Assembly (NCBI RefSeq): GCF_009730335.1
Contig: NZ_CP046315.1
Coordinates: 1-64,000 of the forward strand
DNA from: Schaalia odontolytica
GTDB lineage: Bacteria; Actinomycetota; Actinomycetes; Actinomycetales; Actinomycetaceae
DNA: 64,000 bases
Direction of reading: 5' to 3'
The notes under the pieces were generated by a model. The model was not told the DNA's origin. It did no database searches and worked only from the letters and a program-made list of their open reading frames with translations. This document shows positions 15,151 to 23,196 of this stretch, piece by piece (the stretch's first letter is position 1; every line of letters starts with the position of its first letter). Made by a program: the position numbers and the translations under genes.

Positions 15151-16779
15151 ATGAAGCAGATCCCGGAACCAGACGTTGTGTGGCTGCGGGACCCCGGGGC
15201 GTCGGTGAACCGCCTGACGGTGCACGCGACGTGGAGGTCACGCAGGCCACTTCAGATGCTGTCGAGCACCTGGCAGGTTACCGGTGCCACTGGCACCGCT
15301 TCGGAGCTGATTCGTTGCGCTCCCACTCATCAGAATTTCAGCGCGACGTCTGTGCCCGGCGTCCTCGAGCTGGACGGCTCGTGGATGCGCGGTGAGGGTC
15401 AGGCCCGCGAGGAGGACGCCTCCCATGTCGGCGACGAAGAGCCCTCCGACCTGGTGCACGCCTCGATTCTGCGCCGCGAGTTCATCTTCGATGCCCCATT
15501 GAAGGAGGCGCTTGAGCGCGGCTGGATGATGACGCTGACTTTCGGCGGCTTCTCCGGCCCTCTCTACGCGTGGGTTGATAGAACGTTCGTTGGTTTCTGC
15601 GCGGACGGTTTCATTCCTGCGGCCTTCGACGTGACCGGCGCATTGCAGCCTACTCACTCGCATACGCTCGTCGTGTTGCTGATGGATTCGCCGGTGTACT
15701 GCCACGGTTTGTTCCGCGAGGTGTCGTTGGAGGCCAGGCCTCCGGCGCACATCGTGGACGTGGTGCCGGTGACGTCCCACGATGGTCGCGCGGGCGCGCT
15801 GACGCTGCGGGTTGAAACGACGGGCGGTGTCGAGGTTCACGCCGCGCTCGTGAACGAGACCGAGCAGGAGAGGCTGTGGTCTGCGGTCGCTTCTCCTGAT
15901 GAGGTTGTGACCGCGCGGGGTCTGGACGTGATCCCGTGGAGCGCGGAGGAGCCGGCGCTGTACCGGCTGATCGTGACGCTGCGCGACGAGGAGGGAGTCA
16001 AGGACACGGTCTCCCTTGACCTCGGCTTCCGCGACGTTGAGGCGACCTCCCAGGGGGTGAGCCTGGCAGGCAAGGCACTGGCCCTGCGGGGAGTGACCCG
16101 CAACGAGTGCGACGGGCGCACGGGCCTGGCCGTCAACATCCCGGAGATGCTCGACGACATCGTGTGGTGTAAGCGCCACGGCGTCAACACGGTCGTGATC
16201 ACTGACGCGCCCGGGCACGCCCGATTCCTGGATCTGGCCGACGAGTACGGCCTGTACGTAATCGACTGCGCGTCAAACCTGTACGGCCCGGGGGTGGCAC
16301 GCAACGAGGCCATTGAGGCCGCGATACGTCGGGATCGCGCGCACCCGAGCGTCATCGCCTGGGCGATCGGGGACGAGGAGGACGAGGTCCGCGCCGCCCA
16401 CGCTCTCGATCCGACGCGCCCGGAGTACTCCCAGGCGCGTTTCCCGGACCTGCGCAAGGTGCGAGGCGAGGAGTTGCACTACGCGCCGGTGACGGTGGCG
16501 CCCTCGTATTCGGGGGTCACGGTACGCAACCACATGACGTTCACGTCCACGTCGGATCTGGAGTTCCTGTGCCACGTGGTCGAGGAAGGCCACGTCACGT
16601 GGGAGTACCCGGCGTTCCTGGACGTCGCGCCCGGCGAGACGGGGTTCTTCCCGGTGGAGTGGCCGGCCTCGGGCATGCGCGAGGTGTCGGTACGGCTGTC
16701 CTACGGCACGGGGTGGGCTCCGGCAGGCTTCGAGATCGGGCGAGGCTTCATGCCTGCCCCGCCTCAGGGGCTTCGGTAG
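15151..16779 (+). CDS. Degenerate GH2 (beta-galactosidase-like) protein
   Basis: 542 residues, about half of LacZ length. Recognisable LacZ parts in order: sugar-binding domain (GPLYAWVDRTFVGFCADGFI; PAAFDVTGAL), Ig-like domain, start of the TIM barrel (LALRGVTRNECDGRTG; YGLYVIDCASNLYG), then AIRRDRAHPSVIAWAIGDEE, where LacZ has SLGNES with the acid/base Glu. It then jumps to a late beta-sandwich domain (MTFTSTSDLEFLCHVVEEG). The barrel segment carrying the nucleophile Glu is absent and the normal Asn before the acid/base Glu is Asp, so hydrolysis is doubtful. No Shine-Dalgarno site is visible and the mRNA may be leaderless. A binding role or slow decay are both possible. Confidence 0.7.
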   Translation: MKQIPEPDVVWLRDPGASVNRLTVHATWRSRRPLQMLSSTWQVTGATGTASELIRCAPTHQNFSATSVPGVLELDGSWMRGEGQAREEDASHVGDEEPSDLVHASILRREFIFDAPLKEALERGWMMTLTFGGFSGPLYAWVDRTFVGFCADGFIPAAFDVTGALQPTHSHTLVVLLMDSPVYCHGLFREVSLEARPPAHIVDVVPVTSHDGRAGALTLRVETTGGVEVHAALVNETEQERLWSAVASPDEVVTARGLDVIPWSAEEPALYRLIVTLRDEEGVKDTVSLDLGFRDVEATSQGVSLAGKALALRGVTRNECDGRTGLAVNIPEMLDDIVWCKRHGVNTVVITDAPGHARFLDLADEYGLYVIDCASNLYGPGVARNEAIEAAIRRDRAHPSVIAWAIGDEEDEVRAAHALDPTRPEYSQARFPDLRKVRGEELHYAPVTVAPSYSGVTVRNHMTFTSTSDLEFLCHVVEEGHVTWEYPAFLDVAPGETGFFPVEWPASGMREVSVRLSYGTGWAPAGFEIGRGFMPAPPQGLR

Positions 16780-16857
16780 GCAGCGCACGGCGCGGCCCAG
16801 CGCAGAGCGCGGTGCGCCCGACGGGCAGTCACCGGGAACCCTCCCCCGCGCCACCGC

Positions 16858-17964
16858 CTACTGGGGGCCGACCTTGGCGCGGCGGATCGCCTTCCGCACT
16901 GCGGCGAAGACCCCGAAGAACAATCCTGAGACGGGGAAGAGCACCCACGACTTGTCCCACTGGTTGAAGACGGCCCCCCACACGAAGTAGGCGACGACGA
17001 CGCACGGCCAGTAGACGCTGGCGGCGATTCCGATGACGGGGTCGCGGTCGTCCTCCTCGTCGTAGTCGTACTCTTGGCGGCCGTCGCGGATGAGGGTCTG
17101 CTGCGTTTGCACGGCCCAGTTGGTGGGCAGGAAGATCCACAGGCCGAGCGCCACAAGCACCACCGACAGCGCCAGGGCGAGCTCGGACAGGTCGCCGCCG
17201 TTGAGCGTCCCGTTGTCGGCGCCCGCTGGCACGCCCATGCCGACGCCGATGGGCGGCAGCGCTTGGACCACCGCGAGTGGCAGCGCTGCGCAGATCCACA
17301 GTCCGACGGCGATGGCGAGGCGCCGCATGCGCCGGTCCTCGTGCTCGAGGCGCAGTCTGGCCGCCCACGCCGTGACGATGGGGTCGGGCGTGAACTCCAG
17401 GTCCACCAGGTGTTTGACGTTGGTGAACAACCGTGACCTGGTCAGCAGCATGATGACGCCGAGGGCGACGAGGGGCAGGTCTACGGCCAGGGCGAGGAAG
17501 GTGGCCGTGTCCTCGTTGAAAGGGACGAGGCCTGTCTCCGACAGTCCCCGGAACGCGAACAGGGGGATGCCCGTCGAGACCAGGATGGCGACGCTGAGTC
17601 CCAGGCTGGCGGCCCCGCGTCTGCGCGCCTCGGCGAGTTCTTGCGCCTCGGGCAGTGTGACGCGGGGCCGGCTCGGGGCCCCGGCCCCCTCGGTCCCGGC
17701 CGGCGCAGGGGCGGCCTCCGGCTGGGGCGCCTTCTCAGCGGCGGTGAGGTCGTCGGCGATGCCGAGGACGGGGGCGATCTCCTGGAGGTTCCCGAAGTCG
17801 GTGATGACACGGCCGACCGCCTCGTTGTGCGTCATGCCGGAGGCGAGGGCATCGGCGTAGGCGTCCTCCATCATGGCGCGCAGTTCGGCTTTGGCGTCGG
17901 TCAGGCGCGTCGAGGCCGGGTAGGGGGCGAACATGGCGTCGAGGAAATTGTCGATGGTGTCCAT
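16858..17964 (-). CDS. Multi-pass membrane protein partnered with PadR
   Basis: 368 residues. The N-terminal helical domain (MDTIDNFLDAMFAPYPASTR; LASGMTHNEAVGRVITDFGN) resembles the permease-prefix/DUF1700 module that typically follows PadR regulators. A Pro/Ala-rich linker and about six hydrophobic segments follow (for example LSVAILVSTGIPLFAF; LALAVDLPLVALGVIMLL; WPCVVVAYFVWGAVF). Its ATG overlaps the PadR stop by one base, so it is translationally coupled. Such pairs often sense cell-envelope stress; the exact function is unknown. Confidence 0.75.
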   Translation of the reverse strand: MDTIDNFLDAMFAPYPASTRLTDAKAELRAMMEDAYADALASGMTHNEAVGRVITDFGNLQEIAPVLGIADDLTAAEKAPQPEAAPAPAGTEGAGAPSRPRVTLPEAQELAEARRRGAASLGLSVAILVSTGIPLFAFRGLSETGLVPFNEDTATFLALAVDLPLVALGVIMLLTRSRLFTNVKHLVDLEFTPDPIVTAWAARLRLEHEDRRMRRLAIAVGLWICAALPLAVVQALPPIGVGMGVPAGADNGTLNGGDLSELALALSVVLVALGLWIFLPTNWAVQTQQTLIRDGRQEYDYDEEDDRDPVIGIAASVYWPCVVVAYFVWGAVFNQWDKSWVLFPVSGLFFGVFAAVRKAIRRAKVGPQ

Positions 17965-18293
17965 CACTCTCTTCCTTCCACGAAGCGGTCGACGAGGTCC
18001 TTGGTGTCGGCCCATTCCGCGATCTTGTCGTTGAGGTAATCCTGGCCGGTGGGGCTCAGGCGGTAGTAGGTGCGGGTCTTGCCCGATTCGGAGACGTCCT
18101 GGTAGGACTCGGTGATCCCTTGCCCTTCCAGCCGTTTGAGCGCTGAGTAGAGGGTCGTCTGTTTGATGGCGTACTGCCCTTGGGACACCTGGCTGATCGT
18201 CTTGGCCAGCTCGTAGGCGTAGGACGGGCGCTCGCGCAGCAGCCCCAGCACGATGAGGTCGACGTACCCCCTGATCGCGTCGGCGCTGATCAT
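17964..18293 (-). CDS. PadR family transcriptional regulator
   Basis: 109-residue winged-helix regulator: VDLIVLGLLRERPSYAYELA, TTLYSALKRLEGQGITESYQ, then RTYYRLSPTGQDYL and a short C-terminal dimerisation helix. The ATG follows a strong GGAAGGAGG site. It is first in an operon with the membrane protein and likely represses it, through the inverted repeat at 18342-18366. Confidence 0.93.
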   Translation of the reverse strand: MISADAIRGYVDLIVLGLLRERPSYAYELAKTISQVSQGQYAIKQTTLYSALKRLEGQGITESYQDVSESGKTRTYYRLSPTGQDYLNDKIAEWADTKDLVDRFVEGRE

Positions 18294-18341
18294 CGCTTCC
18301 TCCTTCCATTCACGAGGCCGTGGCCGGGCGCTCCCAACCAC

Positions 18342-18366
18342 ACGACAAACATAGCACGTCTGTCGT
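18342..18366 (-). promoter_or_regulatory. Candidate PadR operator and promoter
   Basis: ACGACA (18342-18347) and TGTCGT (18361-18366) form a perfect inverted repeat separated by 13 bp. The minus-strand spacer holds TATGTT, a plausible -10. It lies about 50 bp upstream of padR, the position expected for autorepression. Confidence 0.45.
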
Positions 18367-18409
18367 AGTACGCCAAGGGAAGTAAAGGCGGAGTGCGCGG
18401 CTGCTGCGA

Positions 18410-21400
18410 CTAGCGCAACGCGGCCCTCCTGCGGGGGATGGTGGGCATTCCGAGCATGACCACTCCCGAGCCACCGGGCGGCTCCTCCGCGTCCACGAGG
18501 TGCAGGACATCTCCGTCGCGCACGTCGGGGGATTGCAGGGCGGTGGCGAGCATCAGCTTGATGCGGTTGAGCTGATTGACCTCCGAGGCTCCCGGGTCGT
18601 AGTCGACGGCCACGATGTTGGCCTCGGGGTAACGGGTGCGCAGCGCGCGGAACATGCCCTTGCCGACGACGTGGTTGGGCAGGCACGCAAACGGCTGGGC
18701 ACAGATGATATTCGGGCAGCCGTGTTCGATCATGTCGACCATTTCGGCGGTCAGATACCAGCCTTCGCCGGCCTGGTTGCCCAGGCGCGCGATGTCCTGG
18801 GAGCGTGCGATCATCTCCTCGATGGGCCGGTGCGCCTCAAACTTTCCGTTCGTCGCTGCAAACGCGCGGTGCACGGGCTTCTCGTACTTCTTGAGAGCCC
18901 ACAGCACGATCGGCATGATGTAGCGCTGCTTGCCCTCGATGCCCAGGTTCTCCTTGTCCCATGCGGCGGTGGCCACGGAGTTGTGGAAGAACTGCATGAG
19001 GCCGGGCAGTTCGGCCTCGCAGCCCTCTGCCTCGATGACGTCGACGGCGTGGTTGTTGGCGTCGGGGTGGAACTTCACGAGGATTTCGCCGACCAGGCCA
19101 ACGCGCGGCTTGCGCGGAATATCGCGCAGGGGCAGAGCGTCGAAGGCGCGCACGCACTCGCGGATGAGCTTTCCGTAGGAGACGCGCCCACCCAGGGCTG
19201 CGACGCGTCCCGAGGAGATCCACTCCTGGACGTAGCCGTCCCACGTGCGGTACAGGTCCATCGCGGAGCTGGGTTCGACCTCGTAGGGGCGTACGCGCAG
19301 GAGCATCGACTGGATGGCGTCTCCGATGACGAAGGCCTGGATGGCCTTGTGGATGTGGGTGACGCTCAGGCGGAAGCCGGGGTTGTCTTCGAAGCCCTGG
19401 ACGGACAGGGCGATGACGGGGACCTGCGGGTATCCTGCGTCGCGCAGGCCCTTGCGCAGCAGGGCCGCGTAGTTGCTGGCGCGGCACATGCCGCCCGTCT
19501 GCGTGATGCCGACGGCCGTGCGGTCGGGGTCGGAGCGCCCGGAAATAAACTCGTCGAGGAGCTGACCGATGACGACGATCGCCGGGTAGCACGAGTCGTT
19601 GTTGACATATTTCAGGCCGACCTCCATGGAGGTGCGGCTCGTGTGCTCCAGCACGCGCACCTTCAGGCCCGCGCTCGCGAACAGCGGGGTGAGGAAGCGG
19701 AAGTGGATCGGGGACATCTGGGGTGCGAGGATCTCGTATCCGGCCTCGCGCATCTCCTCGGTGAAGACGGCGCGGGGCTGGATGTGCCCGGCCTCCTCCT
19801 CGCGGGCGGCGTCGCCGGAGGGATCGCGCAGGGTGGCGGTGTCGACGGACCCCGACACCAGGCCCACGGACGAGGCGGGGGCCAGTTCCGCTCGATCCGC
19901 TCCGTTTTCGCCGTCCCCGGCCCCGGCCTCGTCGATCGCGGAGGCGAGGGAGGCGCGCTCGGTGATCGCCGCGTCGAGGGAGCGCAGGCGGATCTTGGCG
20001 GCGCCCAGGTTGGAGACCTCGTCGATCTTGAGGACGGTGTGCACGTCGCCGCGGCCCTCGAGGATCTCCTGGACCTGGTCGGCGGTGATCGCGTCGACGC
20101 CGCAGCCGAAGGAGTTGAGCTGGACCATCTCGAGGTCGGGTTCGTCTCCGACTCGGGCGGCGGCCTCGTAGAGGCGCGAGTGGTAGGACCACTGATCGAG
20201 GACGCGCAGGGGGCGCTCGAGTCGCCCGTCCACGATGGAGTCCTCGGTGAGGACGGCCATACCCAGGCCCACGATGACCTCGGGGATGCCGTGGTTGATC
20301 TCGGGGTCGAGGTGGTAGGGGCGGCCCGCGAGCACGATACCGCGCACGCCGTGCTCCCGCATCCACTCGATGGTTTCGACACCCTTCGCGCGGATCTCGG
20401 CCTTGACGGCGGCGTCCTCCTCCCAAGCCTTGTCGAGGGCGGCCTTCATCTCCTCGACCGGAATGTCGTAGCCGTATTCCTTGAAGGTCTTAGACAGGTG
20501 GGCGGGCAGGTACTCACGGTTGCCGAAGTTGACGAAGGGGCTGATGAAGCGCACGCCCGGTTCGGCGATCCGCTCCATGTTGTTGCGGATGACCTCGGGG
20601 TAGGTCGCCACGATGGGGCAGTTGAAGGAGTTTTCGGACTCGGTGAGCTTCTGCTCGAAGTCAACGCAGGGGTAGAAGATCGTCGTGATGCCCTTGTCCA
20701 GCAGGGACTCGATGTGTCCGTGGACCAGCTTGGCCGGGTAGCACACGTTCTCCGAGGGGATGGACTCCATGCCGGTTTCGAAGAGGTCGTGGTTGGAGCG
20801 GCCCGAGATCATGACGCGGAAACCCAGCTCGGTGAGCATCGTGAACCAGAAGGGGTAGTTCTCGTACATGCCGAGCACACGCGGGATGCCAATGTCGCCC
20901 CGGAACGCCTTTTTCTCGGTGAGGCGGCGGTATCCGAAGATCCGCTTGTACTTCCAGTCGTAGAGGTTGGGCAGGTCGGACTTCTTCGGCGCGCGCTCCA
21001 GGGATGCGCCGCGCTCGCAGCGGTTGCCCGACACGTGGCGCTCGCCGTTGGAGAAGGTCGAGATGGTCATCTGGCAGTGGTTCTGGCACAGGCGGCAGGT
21101 CTTGCGCGTGGTGTCGACGCCGAAGCCCTCAAGGGCCTCGATCGTCGCGAGCGTCGAGGTCCCCTCCCCCGTGTCGTGCATGCGCGCGGTCAGTGCGGCG
21201 CCGTAGGCGCCCATGAGGCCGGCGATGTCAGGACGCACGACCTCGCGGCCGGTGAGCAGTTCGAAGGCGCGCAGCACCGAGTCGTTGAGGAATGTGCCGC
21301 CCTGGACGACGATGCGCTCACCCAGGTCTGAGGGCTCCTTGAGCTTGATGACCTTGTAGAGGGCGTTGCGCACGACGGAGTACGACAGGCCGGCGCTGAT

Positions 21401-22978
21401 GTCGCGCACGTCGGCGCCTTCCTTCTGTGCCTGTTTGACGGAGGAGTTCATGAACACCGTGCAGCGGGTGCCCAGGTCCACGGGAGATTCGGACTCCATG
21501 GCCATGCGCGCAAAGGTTCGCACGTCGGTGCCCATAGTCTGCGCGAAGGTCTGCAGGAAGGAACCACAGCCCGAGGAGCACGCTTCGTTGACGGAGATGG
21601 AGTCCACAGCGTGGTCGCGGATGCGCAGGTACTTCATATCCTGGCCGCCGATGTCGATGACGGAGGTGACGCCGGGGCAGATGAACTCGGCGGCGCGGTA
21701 GTGGGCCATCGTCTCGATCTCACCCTCGTCCAGGGTGAGGGCGGACTTCACCAGGCCCTCGCCGTATCCCGTGGAACAGGAGCGCCCAATCTCGCAGCCC
21801 TGCGGCAGCGCGCCGCGCACCGCTCGCACGATGTCGACGGCGGCCGCGACAGGGTCGCCCTCGTTGGAGGCGTAGTGGGTGAAGACGATGCGGTCGCAAG
21901 AGTCAATGACGACGGCCTTGATCGTGGTCGAGCCCGCGTCGATGCCGAGCCAGCAGCGACCCTGGGCCTCGTCGAGGCTGGCCTTGGGGATGACGTCGAG
22001 GCTGTGGCGGGCCACGAACTCGTCGCGGTCTTCGGGGGAGGCGAAGAGCGGGTCCATGCGCGGGGATTCGACCTGGACGGGGGCGGCGGCGAGGCGTTCC
22101 ATGAGGGTGGTGAGCTTGTCACCGCGGGAGTCGACGGAGGTGGCACCGGACTCCTCGGCCTGGCGTTGCCTCTTGGCGGCCTCCTTGTCGGCCAGCAGGG
22201 CCGCACCGATCGCGACGTAGAGCTGGGCGTCGTCGGGGGTGACGAAGGCGTCGGCCTTGGGCAGCAGGGTCTTGTAGGCCTCGCGCAGGGCGGGCAGGAA
22301 GTGCAGGGGTCCGCCCAGAAACATGACGGTGCCTCGGATCGGTCGCCCGCAGGCCAGGCCAGCGATCGTCTGGGTGGCGACCGCGTTGAAGATGGATGCG
22401 GCCAGGTCTTCGTGCGCGGCCCCCTGGTTGATGAGCGGCTGAATGTCGGACTTGGCGAAGACGCCGCAGCGCGAGGCGATCGGGTAAAGCTGGGTGTGGC
22501 GGGTGGCCAGCTCACCCAGGCCGGCGGCGTCGGTGTGCAGCAGGGTCGCCATCTGGTCGATGAAGGCGCCCGTTCCTCCCGCGCAGGTGCCGTTCATACG
22601 CTGCTCGGGGGTGGGGTGCAGGTAGGTGAGCTTGGCGTCCTCGCCGCCGAGCTCGATGACGACGTCAACCTCGGGGTGGAGGCGCTGGGTGGCCTCGGTG
22701 CCGGCGATGACCTCCTGCACGAAGGGAATACCCATGGCGCGCGCCGTGGTCAGGCCGCCGGAACCCGTGATGGCAGCGTGGACGCGGGCGCCGGGCAGGG
22801 CGCGATCGACGTCGGCGAGAAGGGCTCCCAGGGATGCGCGCACGTCCGCGTTGTGTCGCCGGTAGTCGGAGAAGAGGCGGCGGTTTCCGTCCAGGACGAC
22901 GGCCTTGACCGTCGTCGAGCCGACGTCGATGCCGAGCTGATAGGGGCGCGTTGCCTCGTGATGACCCTGTGTTGTCAT
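18410..22978 (-). CDS. 2-hydroxyacyl-CoA dehydratase activase-like protein, BadF/DUF2229 type
   Basis: 1522 residues. Two ASKHA ATPase modules come first: one with YQLGIDVGSTTVKAVVLDGN and NGTCAGGTGAFIDQM, one near residue 340 with CWLGIDAGSTTIKAVVID and NEACSSGCGSFLQTFA, the cysteine-rich loop that holds the bridging [4Fe-4S] cluster in HgdC-type activators. A CRLCQNHCQM cysteine motif and the DUF2229/CoA dehydratase-like region (MYENYPFWFTMLTELGFRVM; SIPSENVCYPAKLVHGHIES) follow. Relatives energise radical dehydratases by ATP-driven electron transfer. No separate dehydratase subunit is nearby, so substrate and partner are unknown. Strong ribosome site (CCAGGAGG). Confidence 0.88.
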   Translation of the reverse strand: MTTQGHHEATRPYQLGIDVGSTTVKAVVLDGNRRLFSDYRRHNADVRASLGALLADVDRALPGARVHAAITGSGGLTTARAMGIPFVQEVIAGTEATQRLHPEVDVVIELGGEDAKLTYLHPTPEQRMNGTCAGGTGAFIDQMATLLHTDAAGLGELATRHTQLYPIASRCGVFAKSDIQPLINQGAAHEDLAASIFNAVATQTIAGLACGRPIRGTVMFLGGPLHFLPALREAYKTLLPKADAFVTPDDAQLYVAIGAALLADKEAAKRQRQAEESGATSVDSRGDKLTTLMERLAAAPVQVESPRMDPLFASPEDRDEFVARHSLDVIPKASLDEAQGRCWLGIDAGSTTIKAVVIDSCDRIVFTHYASNEGDPVAAAVDIVRAVRGALPQGCEIGRSCSTGYGEGLVKSALTLDEGEIETMAHYRAAEFICPGVTSVIDIGGQDMKYLRIRDHAVDSISVNEACSSGCGSFLQTFAQTMGTDVRTFARMAMESESPVDLGTRCTVFMNSSVKQAQKEGADVRDISAGLSYSVVRNALYKVIKLKEPSDLGERIVVQGGTFLNDSVLRAFELLTGREVVRPDIAGLMGAYGAALTARMHDTGEGTSTLATIEALEGFGVDTTRKTCRLCQNHCQMTISTFSNGERHVSGNRCERGASLERAPKKSDLPNLYDWKYKRIFGYRRLTEKKAFRGDIGIPRVLGMYENYPFWFTMLTELGFRVMISGRSNHDLFETGMESIPSENVCYPAKLVHGHIESLLDKGITTIFYPCVDFEQKLTESENSFNCPIVATYPEVIRNNMERIAEPGVRFISPFVNFGNREYLPAHLSKTFKEYGYDIPVEEMKAALDKAWEEDAAVKAEIRAKGVETIEWMREHGVRGIVLAGRPYHLDPEINHGIPEVIVGLGMAVLTEDSIVDGRLERPLRVLDQWSYHSRLYEAAARVGDEPDLEMVQLNSFGCGVDAITADQVQEILEGRGDVHTVLKIDEVSNLGAAKIRLRSLDAAITERASLASAIDEAGAGDGENGADRAELAPASSVGLVSGSVDTATLRDPSGDAAREEEAGHIQPRAVFTEEMREAGYEILAPQMSPIHFRFLTPLFASAGLKVRVLEHTSRTSMEVGLKYVNNDSCYPAIVVIGQLLDEFISGRSDPDRTAVGITQTGGMCRASNYAALLRKGLRDAGYPQVPVIALSVQGFEDNPGFRLSVTHIHKAIQAFVIGDAIQSMLLRVRPYEVEPSSAMDLYRTWDGYVQEWISSGRVAALGGRVSYGKLIRECVRAFDALPLRDIPRKPRVGLVGEILVKFHPDANNHAVDVIEAEGCEAELPGLMQFFHNSVATAAWDKENLGIEGKQRYIMPIVLWALKKYEKPVHRAFAATNGKFEAHRPIEEMIARSQDIARLGNQAGEGWYLTAEMVDMIEHGCPNIICAQPFACLPNHVVGKGMFRALRTRYPEANIVAVDYDPGASEVNQLNRIKLMLATALQSPDVRDGDVLHLVDAEEPPGGSGVVMLGMPTIPRRRAALR

Positions 22979-23196
22979 GAGGTACCTCCTGGGTTCTCAC
23001 CACAACTTAGGAAACCCCTTTCGCAGAGTCAAAACTGTCCACCGCCGAGGACGGGACGGCAACAAAAACCGCAGAATAACCGAGAAAATGGGTCGCGTTG
23101 TGCGTTTTGGAGGACCAGATCCCACTCATGCGAAAACCAAAAATTACAACATATGAAGCGTGACAAAATTCGCGCCACCGTCAGACAGTGAAACGA

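Noticed and set aside
18500-21331. 943-codon open frame opposite the activase gene
   Set aside because: It mirrors the coding phase of the 1522-residue protein; its composition is typical of antisense frames in high-GC genes and no domain is recognisable.
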